Positions 7,062 through 13,936 are shown, numbered from the stretch's first letter. The stretch is DNA of 15,881 nt from an uncultured Phenylobacterium sp. (GCA_945952175.1 CAMFHW010000029.1:1-15881), one strand, 5' to 3'. Translations and numbers: made by a program. The notes: generated from the sequence alone by a model not told the origin.

Positions 7062-7096
7062 GCACCGCGGTGCATCGCGCTGCGCTGCGATGCACC
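7062..7096. repeat. Perfect stem-loop next to the REP pair
   Basis: GGTGCATCGC (7069-7078) and GCGATGCACC (7087-7096) are a perfect 10-bp inverted repeat with an 8-nt loop. It overlaps a 12-bp perfect palindrome, GCACCGCGGTGC (7062-7073). The remaining stretch 6891-7214 holds the REP pair, this stem and no credible gene; a promoter for the next gene is not evident. Confidence 0.45.
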
Positions 7097-7214
7097 TGCC
7101 CACTTTGGGTGTATGCGCCTACTCGTCCCCCGTCGCAGGCGGTGTCGGGGGCGTTCCCAGCGTCTTAGCCCTCCTTCGGGAAACCGGCCCGCCGGCGACG
7201 CTTCGTGGGAGACG

Positions 7215-7508
7215 ATGTTCGTGACCGCCCGTATCGCAATTCGCCTGATCGGCCCTGTCCTGGCGCTGGCCCTCCTCCCGGCTACGGCCCGCGCCGCCGT
7301 CTCGGTGAGCCCCCCGGAGCCTTCGACCGATAGCCCGACCGGCGTCGTCGAGGCCCTGATGTTCGGCGCGGAAGCACCGAAGCTCACCGAGACGGCCGAG
7401 CCGGGGGTGACGGCCGACGTGCCCGAACCGGCGACCTGGGCGATGATGCTCGTGGGCTTCGGCCTGGTCGGCCTCTATCTGCGCGGTTGCCGCGGTCTGG
7501 CCGCCTAA
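7215..7508 (+). CDS. Very small PEP-CTERM sorting-domain protein
   Basis: The protein has 97 aa. ATG 7215 follows GGGAGA (7208-7213); the frame extends further upstream only through the repeat region, so I reject the longer form. An N-terminal signal peptide runs to about residue 27 (basic MFVTARIAIR, hydrophobic LIGPVLALALL, then ATARA). A short linker of about 40 residues, rich in Pro/Glu/Thr, leads to VPEPATWAMMLVGFGLVGLYLRG: the PEP motif P70-E71-P72, a hydrophobic helix and a basic tail. PEP-CTERM proteins are exported, then processed and anchored or released by exosortase at the cell surface. Here almost nothing remains between export signal and sorting tag, so it may be a tiny surface peptide. 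The stop overlaps the stop of the convergent protease gene. Confidence 0.82.
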   Translation: MFVTARIAIRLIGPVLALALLPATARAAVSVSPPEPSTDSPTGVVEALMFGAEAPKLTETAEPGVTADVPEPATWAMMLVGFGLVGLYLRGCRGLAA

Positions 7509-8284
7509 TCCCGCGCCTTCAGGTACATCCGCCCGCCCTGCAGCCGGAAGCTCTCCAGCCGGTTCAGGAAGCTCATCCCCAGCAGCGACTGGCTCATGTC
7601 CGCCTGGTTCACCACCATTGGCATGGCTTGCACCTGGATCGTCCCAAGCTCCAGCCGGTCGGCCGTGAACGGGGCGCCGAAACCCAGGCCATTGGCCGTC
7701 TCCGCCGCGCGCCGGTAGTCCAGCTTGGCCGGATCGAGGCCGATGCGCCGCGCGTCGTCGGGGCTCAGCACGGTCTCACTGGCGCCGGTGTCGATCATGA
7801 AGCGCACGGGTTGGCCGTTGACCTTGGCGATCACGAAATAGCCGCCGCCCTCCGACTGGGTGACCATCAGCTCCTGCTGGCCGCCCGCCACCGGATAGCC
7901 GGCGACGAACTCGCCCCGCACCCGCTCGCCGGCGTCGGCCAGCTCACGGCGATAGGTATATCCCATGGCCAGGATGCCGATCACCGCCATCCAGACGCCC
8001 GCCTGCCAGGCGGCCTGGCGCCAGCGCACGCCGCGGGTCAGGAGCCGGGTCGAGATCAGGGCGATGAAGGCCAGGCTGTAGCCCACCCAGCCCCAGTCCT
8101 GCGGCGTGCGCACCACGCCCGGAAAGGCCCTCGCCAGGAAGGCCACGAGCGCGCCCACGCCGACCAGCAGCCCCAGCCACAGCCAGACGCCTGCGGCCGG
8201 CAGGGCGCGTCGCGGCGGCGTCGCGGGCGCCGGCGGCGGATCGCTCGCCCGCCCCCAGGGGCCTTCGTAGTCGTCCGGTGTCAT
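7505..8284 (-). CDS. Membrane-anchored retropepsin-like aspartic protease (TIGR02281 type)
   Basis: The protein has 259 aa. The N-terminal half is membrane-embedded: three hydrophobic segments at about 32-54 (GVWLWLGLLVGVGALVAFL), 66-83 and 92-110. The C-terminal half is a clan AA aspartic protease domain: FMIDTGASETVLS with catalytic D165 (DTGA), and SLLGMSFLNRL (233-243) as the hydrophobic-Gly motif that completes the retropepsin fold. Single-domain proteases of this type act as homodimers, each giving one Asp. The topology suggests a protease domain on the periplasmic side. Substrate is unknown. The gene is convergent with the PEP-CTERM gene with overlapping stops (7505-7508), leaving no space for a terminator. 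It is divergent from the dehydratase operon (165-bp gap). Confidence 0.87.
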   Translation of the reverse strand: MTPDDYEGPWGRASDPPPAPATPPRRALPAAGVWLWLGLLVGVGALVAFLARAFPGVVRTPQDWGWVGYSLAFIALISTRLLTRGVRWRQAAWQAGVWMAVIGILAMGYTYRRELADAGERVRGEFVAGYPVAGGQQELMVTQSEGGGYFVIAKVNGQPVRFMIDTGASETVLSPDDARRIGLDPAKLDYRRAAETANGLGFGAPFTADRLELGTIQVQAMPMVVNQADMSQSLLGMSFLNRLESFRLQGGRMYLKARD

Positions 8285-8449
8285 GAAGGAATCCCGATCA
8301 TCGCCTCCAGGCTAGACCAGGGCGCATGGCGAGGCCAAGGCGCGCAGCCCCGCTGACATCGCCGGCCGCGCCGTTGTAGGCTCCCGGCCGCCGGCCATTT
8401 TGCCGGAGGCGGTCTCCCGCAGAGGGGGCCGCGGTCGAGAGGAAACGCA

Positions 8450-8959
8450 ATGGCCGCAAAGCATTTTCCCGTCGAAGCGGGACATATCCTGATGTTCGCC
8501 CGATCGGTCGGCGACCCCAATCCCATCTATTCCGATCCCGATTACGCCAAGACCACCGAGGCCGGCGCCGTCATCGCCCCGCCCACCTTCGTCCAGTCGA
8601 GCGCCCAGTTCGATCCGGACTATTTCCTGCGCCCTAAGATCGGTCAGCCCTGGTTCGGCTCCGGTAAGAACCCCACCGGCATCACCCGCGCCCCGGGGGG
8701 CGGCGGTGGCGGTGGCGGGGGCGGCGGCCTCCATGCCGAGCAGCACTACGAGTATCACCGCCCGCTGCGCGCCGGCGACGTCCTGACCGCCACGCCCCTG
8801 CCCGGCAAGACCTGGGAGAAGGAAGGCAAGCGCTCCGGCAAGCTGGTCTTCTCCGAGAGCGTCACCGAGTACCGCGACCAGAACGGCGAGCTGGTGATCA
8901 CCGCCCGCGGCGTCGGCGTGCGCACCGAGCGCCCCGTCGAACAACCGGCCAAGGCCTGA
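8450..8959 (+). CDS. MaoC-type hotdog dehydratase subunit, N-terminal (FAS1-like) kind
   Basis: The protein has 169 aa; GAGAGGA (8437-8443) precedes ATG 8450. It is a hotdog-fold protein of the FAS1-like dehydratase kind: FARSVGDPNPIYSD (16-29), PPTFVQS, and LHAEQHYEYHRPLRAGDVLTATP after residue 93. The segment equivalent to the hydratase-2 motif reads GDPNPIY, so the catalytic His is Tyr (Y27). This half is probably the non-catalytic partner of a heterodimer. The catalytic half is encoded 14 nt downstream, as in HadAB-like (R)-3-hydroxyacyl dehydratases. An uninterrupted run of 11 glycines (G83-G93) lies before LHAEQ, at a loop that is often Gly-rich in this family but rarely this long. Substrate is an acyl-CoA or acyl-ACP thioester; chain type is unknown. 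Confidence 0.87.
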   Translation: MAAKHFPVEAGHILMFARSVGDPNPIYSDPDYAKTTEAGAVIAPPTFVQSSAQFDPDYFLRPKIGQPWFGSGKNPTGITRAPGGGGGGGGGGGLHAEQHYEYHRPLRAGDVLTATPLPGKTWEKEGKRSGKLVFSESVTEYRDQNGELVITARGVGVRTERPVEQPAKA

Positions 8960-8973
8960 GGGAGAACGAAACC

Positions 8974-9393
8974 ATGGCGCTCAAAGCCAACGCCCTGAAG
9001 GTCGGCGACACCCACACCGCCCGCCTGGTCGAGGACCTGAAACGCACCCAGATCGTTCAGTATGCGGGCGCGTCGGGCGACTACAATCCGCTGCACACCG
9101 ACGAGATCTTCACCACCAAGGTGGCCGGCTATCCGTCGGTCTTCGCCCACGGCATGCTGACCATGGGCATGACCGGCAAGATGCTGACCGACTATGTCGG
9201 CGACGCCCGCCTGACCAAGTACGGCGTCCGCTTCACCAGCCAGGTCTGGCCGGGCGACACCCTCGACGCCACCGCCACGGTGACCGGCGTCTCCGAGGAC
9301 GGCGGCCAGAAGCTGGTCGACCTCGACGTCTCCACCGTCAACCAGGACGGCGTCGTGGTCCTCAGCGGCTACGCCCAGGCCCGCGTCGACTGA
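8974..9393 (+). CDS. MaoC-type hotdog dehydratase, catalytic subunit
   Basis: The protein has 139 aa; GAGGGAGA (8958-8965) precedes ATG 8974, 14 nt after the previous stop. It carries the full hydratase-2 signature YAGASGDYNPLHTD (30-43), with catalytic D36 and H41, then VFAHGMLTMGMTGKML, as in MaoC/(R)-specific enoyl-CoA hydratases. The reaction is reversible hydration of a trans-2-enoyl thioester to a (R)-3-hydroxyacyl thioester. With the upstream half lacking the His, it probably forms a heterodimer with one active site per pair. The context gives no pathway; the cytosolic enzyme could serve lipid or sterol/acid degradation, or fatty acid synthesis. Co-transcription with the upstream gene is very likely. 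Confidence 0.9.
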   Translation: MALKANALKVGDTHTARLVEDLKRTQIVQYAGASGDYNPLHTDEIFTTKVAGYPSVFAHGMLTMGMTGKMLTDYVGDARLTKYGVRFTSQVWPGDTLDATATVTGVSEDGGQKLVDLDVSTVNQDGVVVLSGYAQARVD

Positions 9394-9442
9394 CCCCAGC
9401 GGCGGTCGCGCCCCGGCGCGGCCGCCAGCCCCGGACCCCGCC

Positions 9443-9868
9443 GTGTCGCAGCAGCAGATTTCCGTCATCACGCTCGGCGTCGCCGACCTCGCCGTCTCGC
9501 GCCGCTTCTATGTCGAGGGCTTCGGCTGGGCGCCGGTCTTCGAGAACGACGAGATCGTCTTCTACCAGATGAACGGCCTGATGCTGGGAACCTGGCTCAA
9601 GGCGGCGATGGAGGCCGACATGGGCGGCGCCCCGCTCGACGGCCGCAGCGCCATCGCGCTCGCCCACAATGTCGAGGACGAAGCGGCGGTCCGCGCCTTG
9701 GTCGACCGCCTCGCGGCCTTCGGCGGCAAGATCCTGCGCCCGCCCGACGCCCCGCCGCACGGCGGCTTCCGCGGCCACATCGCCGACCCCGACGGCCACC
9801 CCTGGGAAATCGCCTGGAACCCCGCCTGGCCGATCAGCCCCGAGGGCTACGTCACCTTCGGCCTCTAG
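9443..9868 (+). CDS. VOC (glyoxalase/bleomycin resistance/dioxygenase) family protein
   Basis: The protein has 141 aa, starting at GTG 9443; the opening SQQQISVITLGVADLAVSRRFY is the typical start of this family, so the GTG is accepted although no ribosome binding site is obvious. It has two beta-alpha-beta-beta-beta modules: about 1-60, ending near MNGLMLGTWL, and about 68-135, with IALAHNVEDEAAVRALVDRL and HGGFRGHIADPDGHPWEIAWN. The terminal WEIAWN holds the usual metal-binding Glu. VOC proteins include glyoxalases, isomerases, extradiol dioxygenases and antibiotic-binding proteins; the class here is unknown. It follows the dehydratase pair by 49 nt and may be in the same transcript. Its TAG stop shares bases with the stop of the convergent gene. 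Confidence 0.88.
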   Translation: MSQQQISVITLGVADLAVSRRFYVEGFGWAPVFENDEIVFYQMNGLMLGTWLKAAMEADMGGAPLDGRSAIALAHNVEDEAAVRALVDRLAAFGGKILRPPDAPPHGGFRGHIADPDGHPWEIAWNPAWPISPEGYVTFGL

Positions 9869-11019
9869 AGGCGGTCGAACGCCTGGGCGAGGTCGCCGAT
9901 CAGGTCCTGCTCGCCCTCCAGCCCGATCGACAGCCTAAGGAGGCTGTCCTCGATCCCCGCCTTCGCCCGCGCCTCCGGGGTCATGCTCGCATGGGTCATG
10001 GTCGCCGAGTGCGAGATCAGGCTCTCCACCCCGCCCAGGGACTCGGCGAGCGTCATCACCCCCAGCCCCTCCAGGAAGGTCTTCAGCGCCGCGCGGCCCC
10101 CCTCGAGCTCGAAGCTCAGCATGGCGCCGAAACCGGCCTGCTGCCGCCGGGCGATCGCGTGGGTCGGGTGGCTCTCCAGGCCCGGATAGTGGACACGCAG
10201 CGCCTTCGGATGCGCCGCCAGGAAGCGCGCCACGGCCATGGCGCTCTGCTGCTGGCGCTCGATCCGCGGGAACAGGGTGCGCAGGCCGCGCAACGTCATA
10301 TAGGCGTCGAACGGAGAGCCGATCACGCCGGTGGTCGTGGCCCAGTCGGCCAGCGCCAGCGCCTCGTCCGCCTGGGCGGCGACCACGGCGCCGCCGACGA
10401 CGTCGGAGTGGCCGTTCAGGAACTTGGTCGTCGAATGGATCGCATAGTCGGCGCCCAGCGCGATCGGCCGCTGCAGCGCCGGCGACAGGAAGGTGTTGTC
10501 CACCGCCACCTTCGCCCCCGCCGCCTTGGCCGCCTGCGCGACCGCCGCGATGTCCACCACCCGCATCAGCGGATTGCTCGGGGTCTCGATCAGCACCAGG
10601 CCCGGCCGCTCGGCCAGGGCGGCCGCCAGGGCTGCCGTGTCGGACTGGTCGACGAAGCGCACCGCCAGTTGGCCCCGCGCGGCGCGGGCCTCCAGCAGGC
10701 GCTGGGCGCCGCCATAGCTGTCGTGCGGCGCGACCACCAGGCCGCCGGGCGCCAGCCGCGACAGGACGAGATCCACCGCCGCCAGGCCCGAGGCCGTGAC
10801 CACCGCGCCCGCGCCGCCCTCCAGCCGCGCCAGGGCCTCGGCCAGCAGGTCGCGTGTGGGATTGGCCGCCCGGCCATAGGCGTAGCGTCCCTCGCGCTCG
10901 AACCCCTCGAAGGCGTAGGTGCTGGACAGGTGCAGCGGCGGGGTGACCGCGCCATAGGCCGGGTCCGACGCCACGCCATGGCTGGCGGCGATGGTCTGGG
11001 GCGAAGTCGTCTCGGCCAC
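9865..11019 (-). CDS. metB: Cystathionine gamma-synthase / trans-sulfuration PLP enzyme
   Basis: It has 384 aa from GTG 11019, preceded by GGAGGG; ATG 11031, four codons upstream, is the alternative but has no ribosome binding site before it. It belongs to the Cys/Met-metabolism PLP family (numbering from ATG 11031): STYAFEGFEREGRYAYGRAANPTRD at the active-site entrance, SGLAAVDLV (81-89), DSYGG with Y106 stacking on PLP, D178 in VAVDNTF, and the PLP lysine K203 in HSTTKFLNGHSD. Cystathionine gamma-synthase joins an activated homoserine with cysteine in methionine synthesis. Cystathionine gamma-lyase and O-acetylhomoserine sulfhydrylase are close relatives, so the exact reaction is less sure than the family. 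The leader 11032-11134 holds a GC-rich stem. Its stop overlaps that of the convergent VOC gene. Confidence 0.85.
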   Translation of the reverse strand: MAETTSPQTIAASHGVASDPAYGAVTPPLHLSSTYAFEGFEREGRYAYGRAANPTRDLLAEALARLEGGAGAVVTASGLAAVDLVLSRLAPGGLVVAPHDSYGGAQRLLEARAARGQLAVRFVDQSDTAALAAALAERPGLVLIETPSNPLMRVVDIAAVAQAAKAAGAKVAVDNTFLSPALQRPIALGADYAIHSTTKFLNGHSDVVGGAVVAAQADEALALADWATTTGVIGSPFDAYMTLRGLRTLFPRIERQQQSAMAVARFLAAHPKALRVHYPGLESHPTHAIARRQQAGFGAMLSFELEGGRAALKTFLEGLGVMTLAESLGGVESLISHSATMTHASMTPEARAKAGIEDSLLRLSIGLEGEQDLIGDLAQAFDRL

Positions 11020-11047
11020 GCGGCCCTCCATGCGGGGAGGGAAGGGA

Positions 11048-11090
11048 CGCCGCCGGCCTGACCAGCTGGGGATCCGGTCGGTCGGCGGCG
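11048..11090 (-). other. Potential RNA stem in the leader of the metB-like gene
   Basis: CGCCGCCG (11048-11055) pairs with CGGCGGCG (11083-11090), and inner GACC (11060-11063) with GGTC (11076-11079). It would lie in the 5' leader of the metB-like mRNA or act as terminator for the sod transcript. It does not match SAM-I or SAM-II riboswitch consensus as far as I can see. Confidence 0.25.
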
Positions 11091-11134
11091 CGGGCGGCGC
11101 GCCCTCCCCGAGCGCGCGCCTCTGCTGGCGGGGC

Positions 11135-11782
11135 CTAGGCCGCCGCCAGTTCGCTCGGCGCCGGATAGCGCCAGGCCTCGCCGCGCCCGCGGGCCGCGCC
11201 GTACTGCGCGTCCGCGAAGGTCCAGTCGGCCCGTTGGTCGAACCAGGCGTTCAGGAAGCCGGCCCGGTCGTTCTTGTGGTCCAGGTAATAGGCGTGCTCC
11301 CACAGGTCGCAGACCAGCAGCGGCGTCTGGCCGGCCTCGGTCAGCGGCGAGGCCGCGTCGTGGGTGGAGACGACCGACAGCTTATCGCCCTCGGCGATCA
11401 GCCACACCCAGCCGGATCCGAAATGGCCGACGCCCTCGGCGACGAAGGCGGCCTTCAGCTCGGCCACGCCGCCGAACTGGGCGGTGATCGCCGCGGCCAG
11501 GTCGCCGCCCGGCGCGGCCGGGGCCGGCGTCATGGAGCGCCAGAAGAAGCCGTGGTTCCAGGCCTGGCCGGCATTGTTGAACAGCTTGCGCGCGCCCTCG
11601 CGGGCCGACTGAACCACCACCTCTTCCAGCGGCCGCGCCGGCGCGCCGGTCTCGGCCAGCACGCCGTTCATCACCTCGACATAGCGCGCATGGTGCTTCT
11701 GGTGGTGCAGGCGCAGGGCCGTCTCCGAAATCACCGGCTCCAGGGCCGCATAGCCGTATGGCAGCTCGCTCAGTTGAAACAT
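11135..11782 (-). CDS. sodB: Superoxide dismutase, Fe type
   Basis: The protein has 215 aa. ATG 11782 (MFQLSELPYGYAALEP) with GGAGG seven bases upstream is preferred over a start 11 codons earlier. The four metal ligands are present: H26 (LRLHHQKHH), H77 (QAWNHGFFW), D159 and H163 (VCDLWEHAYYLDHKN). Y34, the gateway tyrosine, is also present. Q73 four residues before H77 (AGQAWNH) is the Fe-SOD type signature, against GGHANH in Mn enzymes. It dismutates superoxide to oxygen and hydrogen peroxide. It lacks a signal peptide, so it is cytosolic. It is somewhat longer at the C-terminus than E. coli SodB. The promoter region holds a strong AT-rich palindrome and the upstream gene encodes a MarR regulator, so repression by MarR is likely. 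Confidence 0.93.
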   Translation of the reverse strand: MFQLSELPYGYAALEPVISETALRLHHQKHHARYVEVMNGVLAETGAPARPLEEVVVQSAREGARKLFNNAGQAWNHGFFWRSMTPAPAAPGGDLAAAITAQFGGVAELKAAFVAEGVGHFGSGWVWLIAEGDKLSVVSTHDAASPLTEAGQTPLLVCDLWEHAYYLDHKNDRAGFLNAWFDQRADWTFADAQYGAARGRGEAWRYPAPSELAAA

Positions 11783-11813
11783 CTCGCTCCTCCGGGTTCG
11801 ACGGCCCGAGGCC

Positions 11814-11838
11814 AATTATATCGCTGCACGATATAATT
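11814..11838 (-). promoter_or_regulatory. AT-rich palindromic operator over the sod promoter
   Basis: Perfect 10-bp arms AATTATATCG (11814-11823) and CGATATAATT (11829-11838) with a 5-bp spacer stand out in otherwise GC-rich DNA. On the minus strand a perfect TATAAT (-10) lies at 11820-11815, with TTGAAT (-35) at 11841-11836, spacer 15. Size and symmetry suit a MarR-type dimer. The adjacent upstream gene is a MarR protein. Confidence 0.65.
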
Positions 11839-11871
11839 CAACCGATGCCGAGGCCGCTCGCCCGAAGGCGC

Positions 11872-12312
11872 CTAGGTCGCGTCCAGCGTCTCGATCTGGG
11901 CCAGCAGCCCCGAAAAGGCCGGCGCGATCACCCGCAATTCCCGCAGGTTCCGCGCCGACAGCGCCGCCAGAACCGTCTCGGCCTTGGCGGTCAGCGACAC
12001 CAGCACGCGGCGGCGATCCTCCGCGTCCACGCCACGCTCGACGAAGCCCGCCCGTTCCAGCCGCCCGACCAGCTCCACCGCACTGTGGTGGCGCAACAGC
12101 AGCTGGGCCGCCAGCTCCCCGATCGAGATCGGCCGGCTCAGCGTCTGGGCCTTGATGGCCAGCAACGCCTGGTGCTGCTGCGAGGTCAGCCCCACCGACC
12201 GCGCCCCCTCCTCGGCAAAGGCGAGGTAGCGCCGCATGGCGTGCCGGAACGCGGCCAGGGCCTCATAGTCCGACCCCGTCAGCCCCCGCCCGTCGCCCTT
12301 CCGCGAATCCAT
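11872..12312 (-). CDS. MarR-family transcriptional regulator
   Basis: It has 146 aa from ATG 12312, with GGAGGAG upstream; the same frame stays open far upstream but only as antisense of rtcB. It is a winged-helix MarR protein: SVGLTSQQHQALLAIKAQ, then ISIGELAAQLLLRHHSAVELVGRLERAGFVER (recognition helix around 72-90) and the wing DAEDRRRVLVSLTAKA, which is the MarR DxRxxxxxLT signature. There is no cysteine in the protein, so it cannot be a thiol-based peroxide sensor of the OhrR kind; a small ligand is more likely. It is co-directional with sod and the 25-bp palindrome lies between them, so control of sod is inferred. Autoregulation would require a site in 12313-12447, where I see only weak symmetry. 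Confidence 0.9.
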   Translation of the reverse strand: MDSRKGDGRGLTGSDYEALAAFRHAMRRYLAFAEEGARSVGLTSQQHQALLAIKAQTLSRPISIGELAAQLLLRHHSAVELVGRLERAGFVERGVDAEDRRRVLVSLTAKAETVLAALSARNLRELRVIAPAFSGLLAQIETLDAT

Positions 12313-12393
12313 CGCGCGCTCCTCCGCCGATCGCCATTCAAGGCCAAGCCGCGCCGGGCGTCGACTGTCGCGAGATATTCGCTCAATTGGCGG

Positions 12394-12422
12394 TTGCGCC
12401 GTTCGTCGAGCGCTGCTATCTG
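12394..12422 (+). promoter_or_regulatory. Possible promoter for the short transcription unit before rtcB
   Basis: TTGCGC (12394-12399), a 17-bp spacer and TATCTG (12417-12422) resemble a housekeeping promoter pointing right. Predicted start is near 12429. A short ORF and a strong hairpin follow. The match is moderate. Confidence 0.35.
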
Positions 12423-12447
12423 CGCCGCCCCGAAGAGGGACTGAACC

Positions 12448-12543
12448 GTGGCCTGCAAGCCCACCCATCTGACGCCGATCAGCACCCTCGACCGCCAGGT
12501 CGAGCAGCTGCGCGCGCGCGCCAGGGAGGCGGCTTCGGTCTAG
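12448..12543 (+). CDS. Possible 31-residue peptide
   Basis: A GTG at 12448 is preceded by AGAGGGA (12434-12440) at good spacing and opens a 31-codon frame ending TAG at 12541-12543. The peptide starts MACKPTHLTPISTLDRQVEQ and continues LRARAREAASV: a Cys near the N-terminus, then an amphipathic, helix-prone Arg/Glu segment. No family is recognised. Upstream is a possible promoter, and downstream come a 14-bp palindrome and a strong hairpin, so it could be a stand-alone small protein gene. Equally, the whole 12429-12610 unit could be a small RNA and the ORF incidental. Confidence 0.35.
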   Translation: MACKPTHLTPISTLDRQVEQLRARAREAASV

Positions 12544-12570
12544 GTCTGGATCCAGACTTGGGATGTACGA

Positions 12571-12605
12571 AGGAACCCCTCCCGGCCCGGCCGGGAGGGG
12601 TTCCT
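12571..12605 (+). terminator. Strong terminator-like hairpin upstream of rtcB
   Basis: AGGAACCCCTCCCGGCC (12571-12587) is perfectly complementary to the 17 bases at 12589-12605, with a single central base; the RNA would open a few central pairs as loop. CTCGTTTC follows, a poor T tract. A separate perfect 14-bp palindrome, GTCTGGATCCAGAC, lies at 12544-12557 just after the small ORF. Confidence 0.65.
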
Positions 12606-12672
12606 CGTTTCGGAGGTCCGCTCTGCCGCCCGGCGCCGGGAGGGGAGAATGGAAACCGAAAAGGAGAGCCCG

Positions 12673-13890
12673 ATGAGCGGGTTCGAAGTGATCGAAAGCG
12701 AAGGCCGGCCGATCAAGGCCTGGACCAAGGGGGTGCCGATCGAGGAGTCGGCGCTGAAGCAGCTGCGCAATGTCGCCAGCCTGCCGTTCATCCACAGCCA
12801 CGTCGCCGTGATGCCCGACGTGCACTGGGGCATGGGCGCCACCGTGGGCTCGGTGATCGCGACCTCGGGCGCCATCATCCCGGCCGCCGTGGGCGTGGAC
12901 ATCGGTTGCGGCATGATGGCCGTGCGAACCTCGATCCGCGCCGAGCACCTGCCGGACAACCTCCTGGGTCTGCGGTCGGCCATCGAGGCGGCCGTGCCGC
13001 ACGGGCGGACCGACAACGGCGGGCGCAACGACAAGGGCGCCCACGCCGCCGAGCCGCCGGCCCTGGCCAAGGCCAAGTGGGGTGCACTCCAGGACGGCTA
13101 CCAGGCCGTCATCGATAAGCACCCCAAGGCCGCGCACGCTCGCGGTCTCGGCCATCTGGGTACGCTGGGCACTGGCAACCACTTCATCGAGCTCTGCCTC
13201 GATGAGGCGGGTGACGTGTGGGCGATGCTGCACTCCGGGTCCAGGGGTGTCGGCAACCGCTTCGGAACCTATTTCGTGGAGCGGGCCAAGGCCGACATGC
13301 GTCGGTGGTTCATCAACCTGCCGGACCAGGACCTCGCCTACTTCCCGGAAGGCAGCGAAGGGTTCGGCGACTACTTCGAGGCGGTGAGCTGGGCGCAGAA
13401 GTACGCCCTGGCGAACCGTGAAGTGATGATGGACCAGGTGCTGGGCGCGCTGCGCGAGACCTTCCCTGATCTCGTGACGACGGAGGCGGCGGTGAACTGC
13501 CACCACAACTACGTCACCAGCGAGACCCACTTCGGCAAGAAGGTCTTCGTCACCCGGAAGGGCGCGGTGAAGGCCGGCGAGGGCGACCTCGGCATCATCC
13601 CGGGCTCGATGGGCGCGCGGTCGTTCATCGTGCGCGGGAAGGGGAACCCGCAGTCGTTCTGCACCTGCTCCCACGGGGCGGGGCGGGCGATGAGCCGGAC
13701 CGAGGCCAAGCGCCGGTTCACCCTCGACGACCACATCGCCGCCACCCAGGGCGTCGAGTGCCGGAAGGACGCCGAGGTGATCGACGAAACGCCGATGGCC
13801 TACAAGGACATCGACGCCGTCATGGCCGCCCAGGCCGACCTGGTGGAGGTGGTGCACACGCTCCGTCAGGTGGTGTGCGTAAAGGGGTGA
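12673..13890 (+). CDS. rtcB: RNA-splicing ligase RtcB
   Basis: The protein has 405 aa. AAGGAGA (12660-12666) supports ATG 12673 over ATG 12649. RtcB joins 2',3'-cyclic phosphate (or 3'-phosphate) and 5'-OH RNA ends using GTP and manganese. All key parts are visible: DVHWGMGATVGSVIA (49-63), VGVDIGCGMM with metal ligands D76 and C79, GTGNHFIE (N169, H170), HSGSRG (H187), NCHHNY near 275-280, and SHGAGRAMSR with H334, the histidine that becomes guanylylated. Length equals E. coli RtcB (408 aa). No RtcA or RtcR is visible here. Downstream lie Y-RNA-like genes and a Ro60 gene, the known bacterial association of RNA repair with Ro/Y RNA particles. No sigma-54 (-24/-12) promoter was found upstream, unlike the E. 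coli operon. Confidence 0.96.
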   Translation: MSGFEVIESEGRPIKAWTKGVPIEESALKQLRNVASLPFIHSHVAVMPDVHWGMGATVGSVIATSGAIIPAAVGVDIGCGMMAVRTSIRAEHLPDNLLGLRSAIEAAVPHGRTDNGGRNDKGAHAAEPPALAKAKWGALQDGYQAVIDKHPKAAHARGLGHLGTLGTGNHFIELCLDEAGDVWAMLHSGSRGVGNRFGTYFVERAKADMRRWFINLPDQDLAYFPEGSEGFGDYFEAVSWAQKYALANREVMMDQVLGALRETFPDLVTTEAAVNCHHNYVTSETHFGKKVFVTRKGAVKAGEGDLGIIPGSMGARSFIVRGKGNPQSFCTCSHGAGRAMSRTEAKRRFTLDDHIAATQGVECRKDAEVIDETPMAYKDIDAVMAAQADLVEVVHTLRQVVCVKG

Positions 13891-13911
13891 ACCGCTCACG
13901 CGGCTCACCCC
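13884..13911 (+). terminator. Hairpin overlapping the rtcB stop codon
   Basis: GGGGTGA (13884-13890, including the TGA stop) pairs with TCACCCC (13905-13911), and inside it CCGC (13892-13895) pairs with GCGG (13900-13903) around a UCAC loop. An overlapping CCCC-GTTC-GGGG stem lies at 13908-13919. No T tract follows. It may end or attenuate the rtcB transcript before the RNA array. Confidence 0.45.
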
Positions 13912-13936
13912 GTTCGGGGGCGGGCTGCGGATTTCA

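Noticed and set aside
11032..11134. SAM-II or SAM-I riboswitch before metB
   Set aside because: Searched by eye for their conserved cores; none found.
11872..12312. OhrR-type organic peroxide sensor
   Set aside because: The protein has no cysteine and no ohr gene is adjacent.
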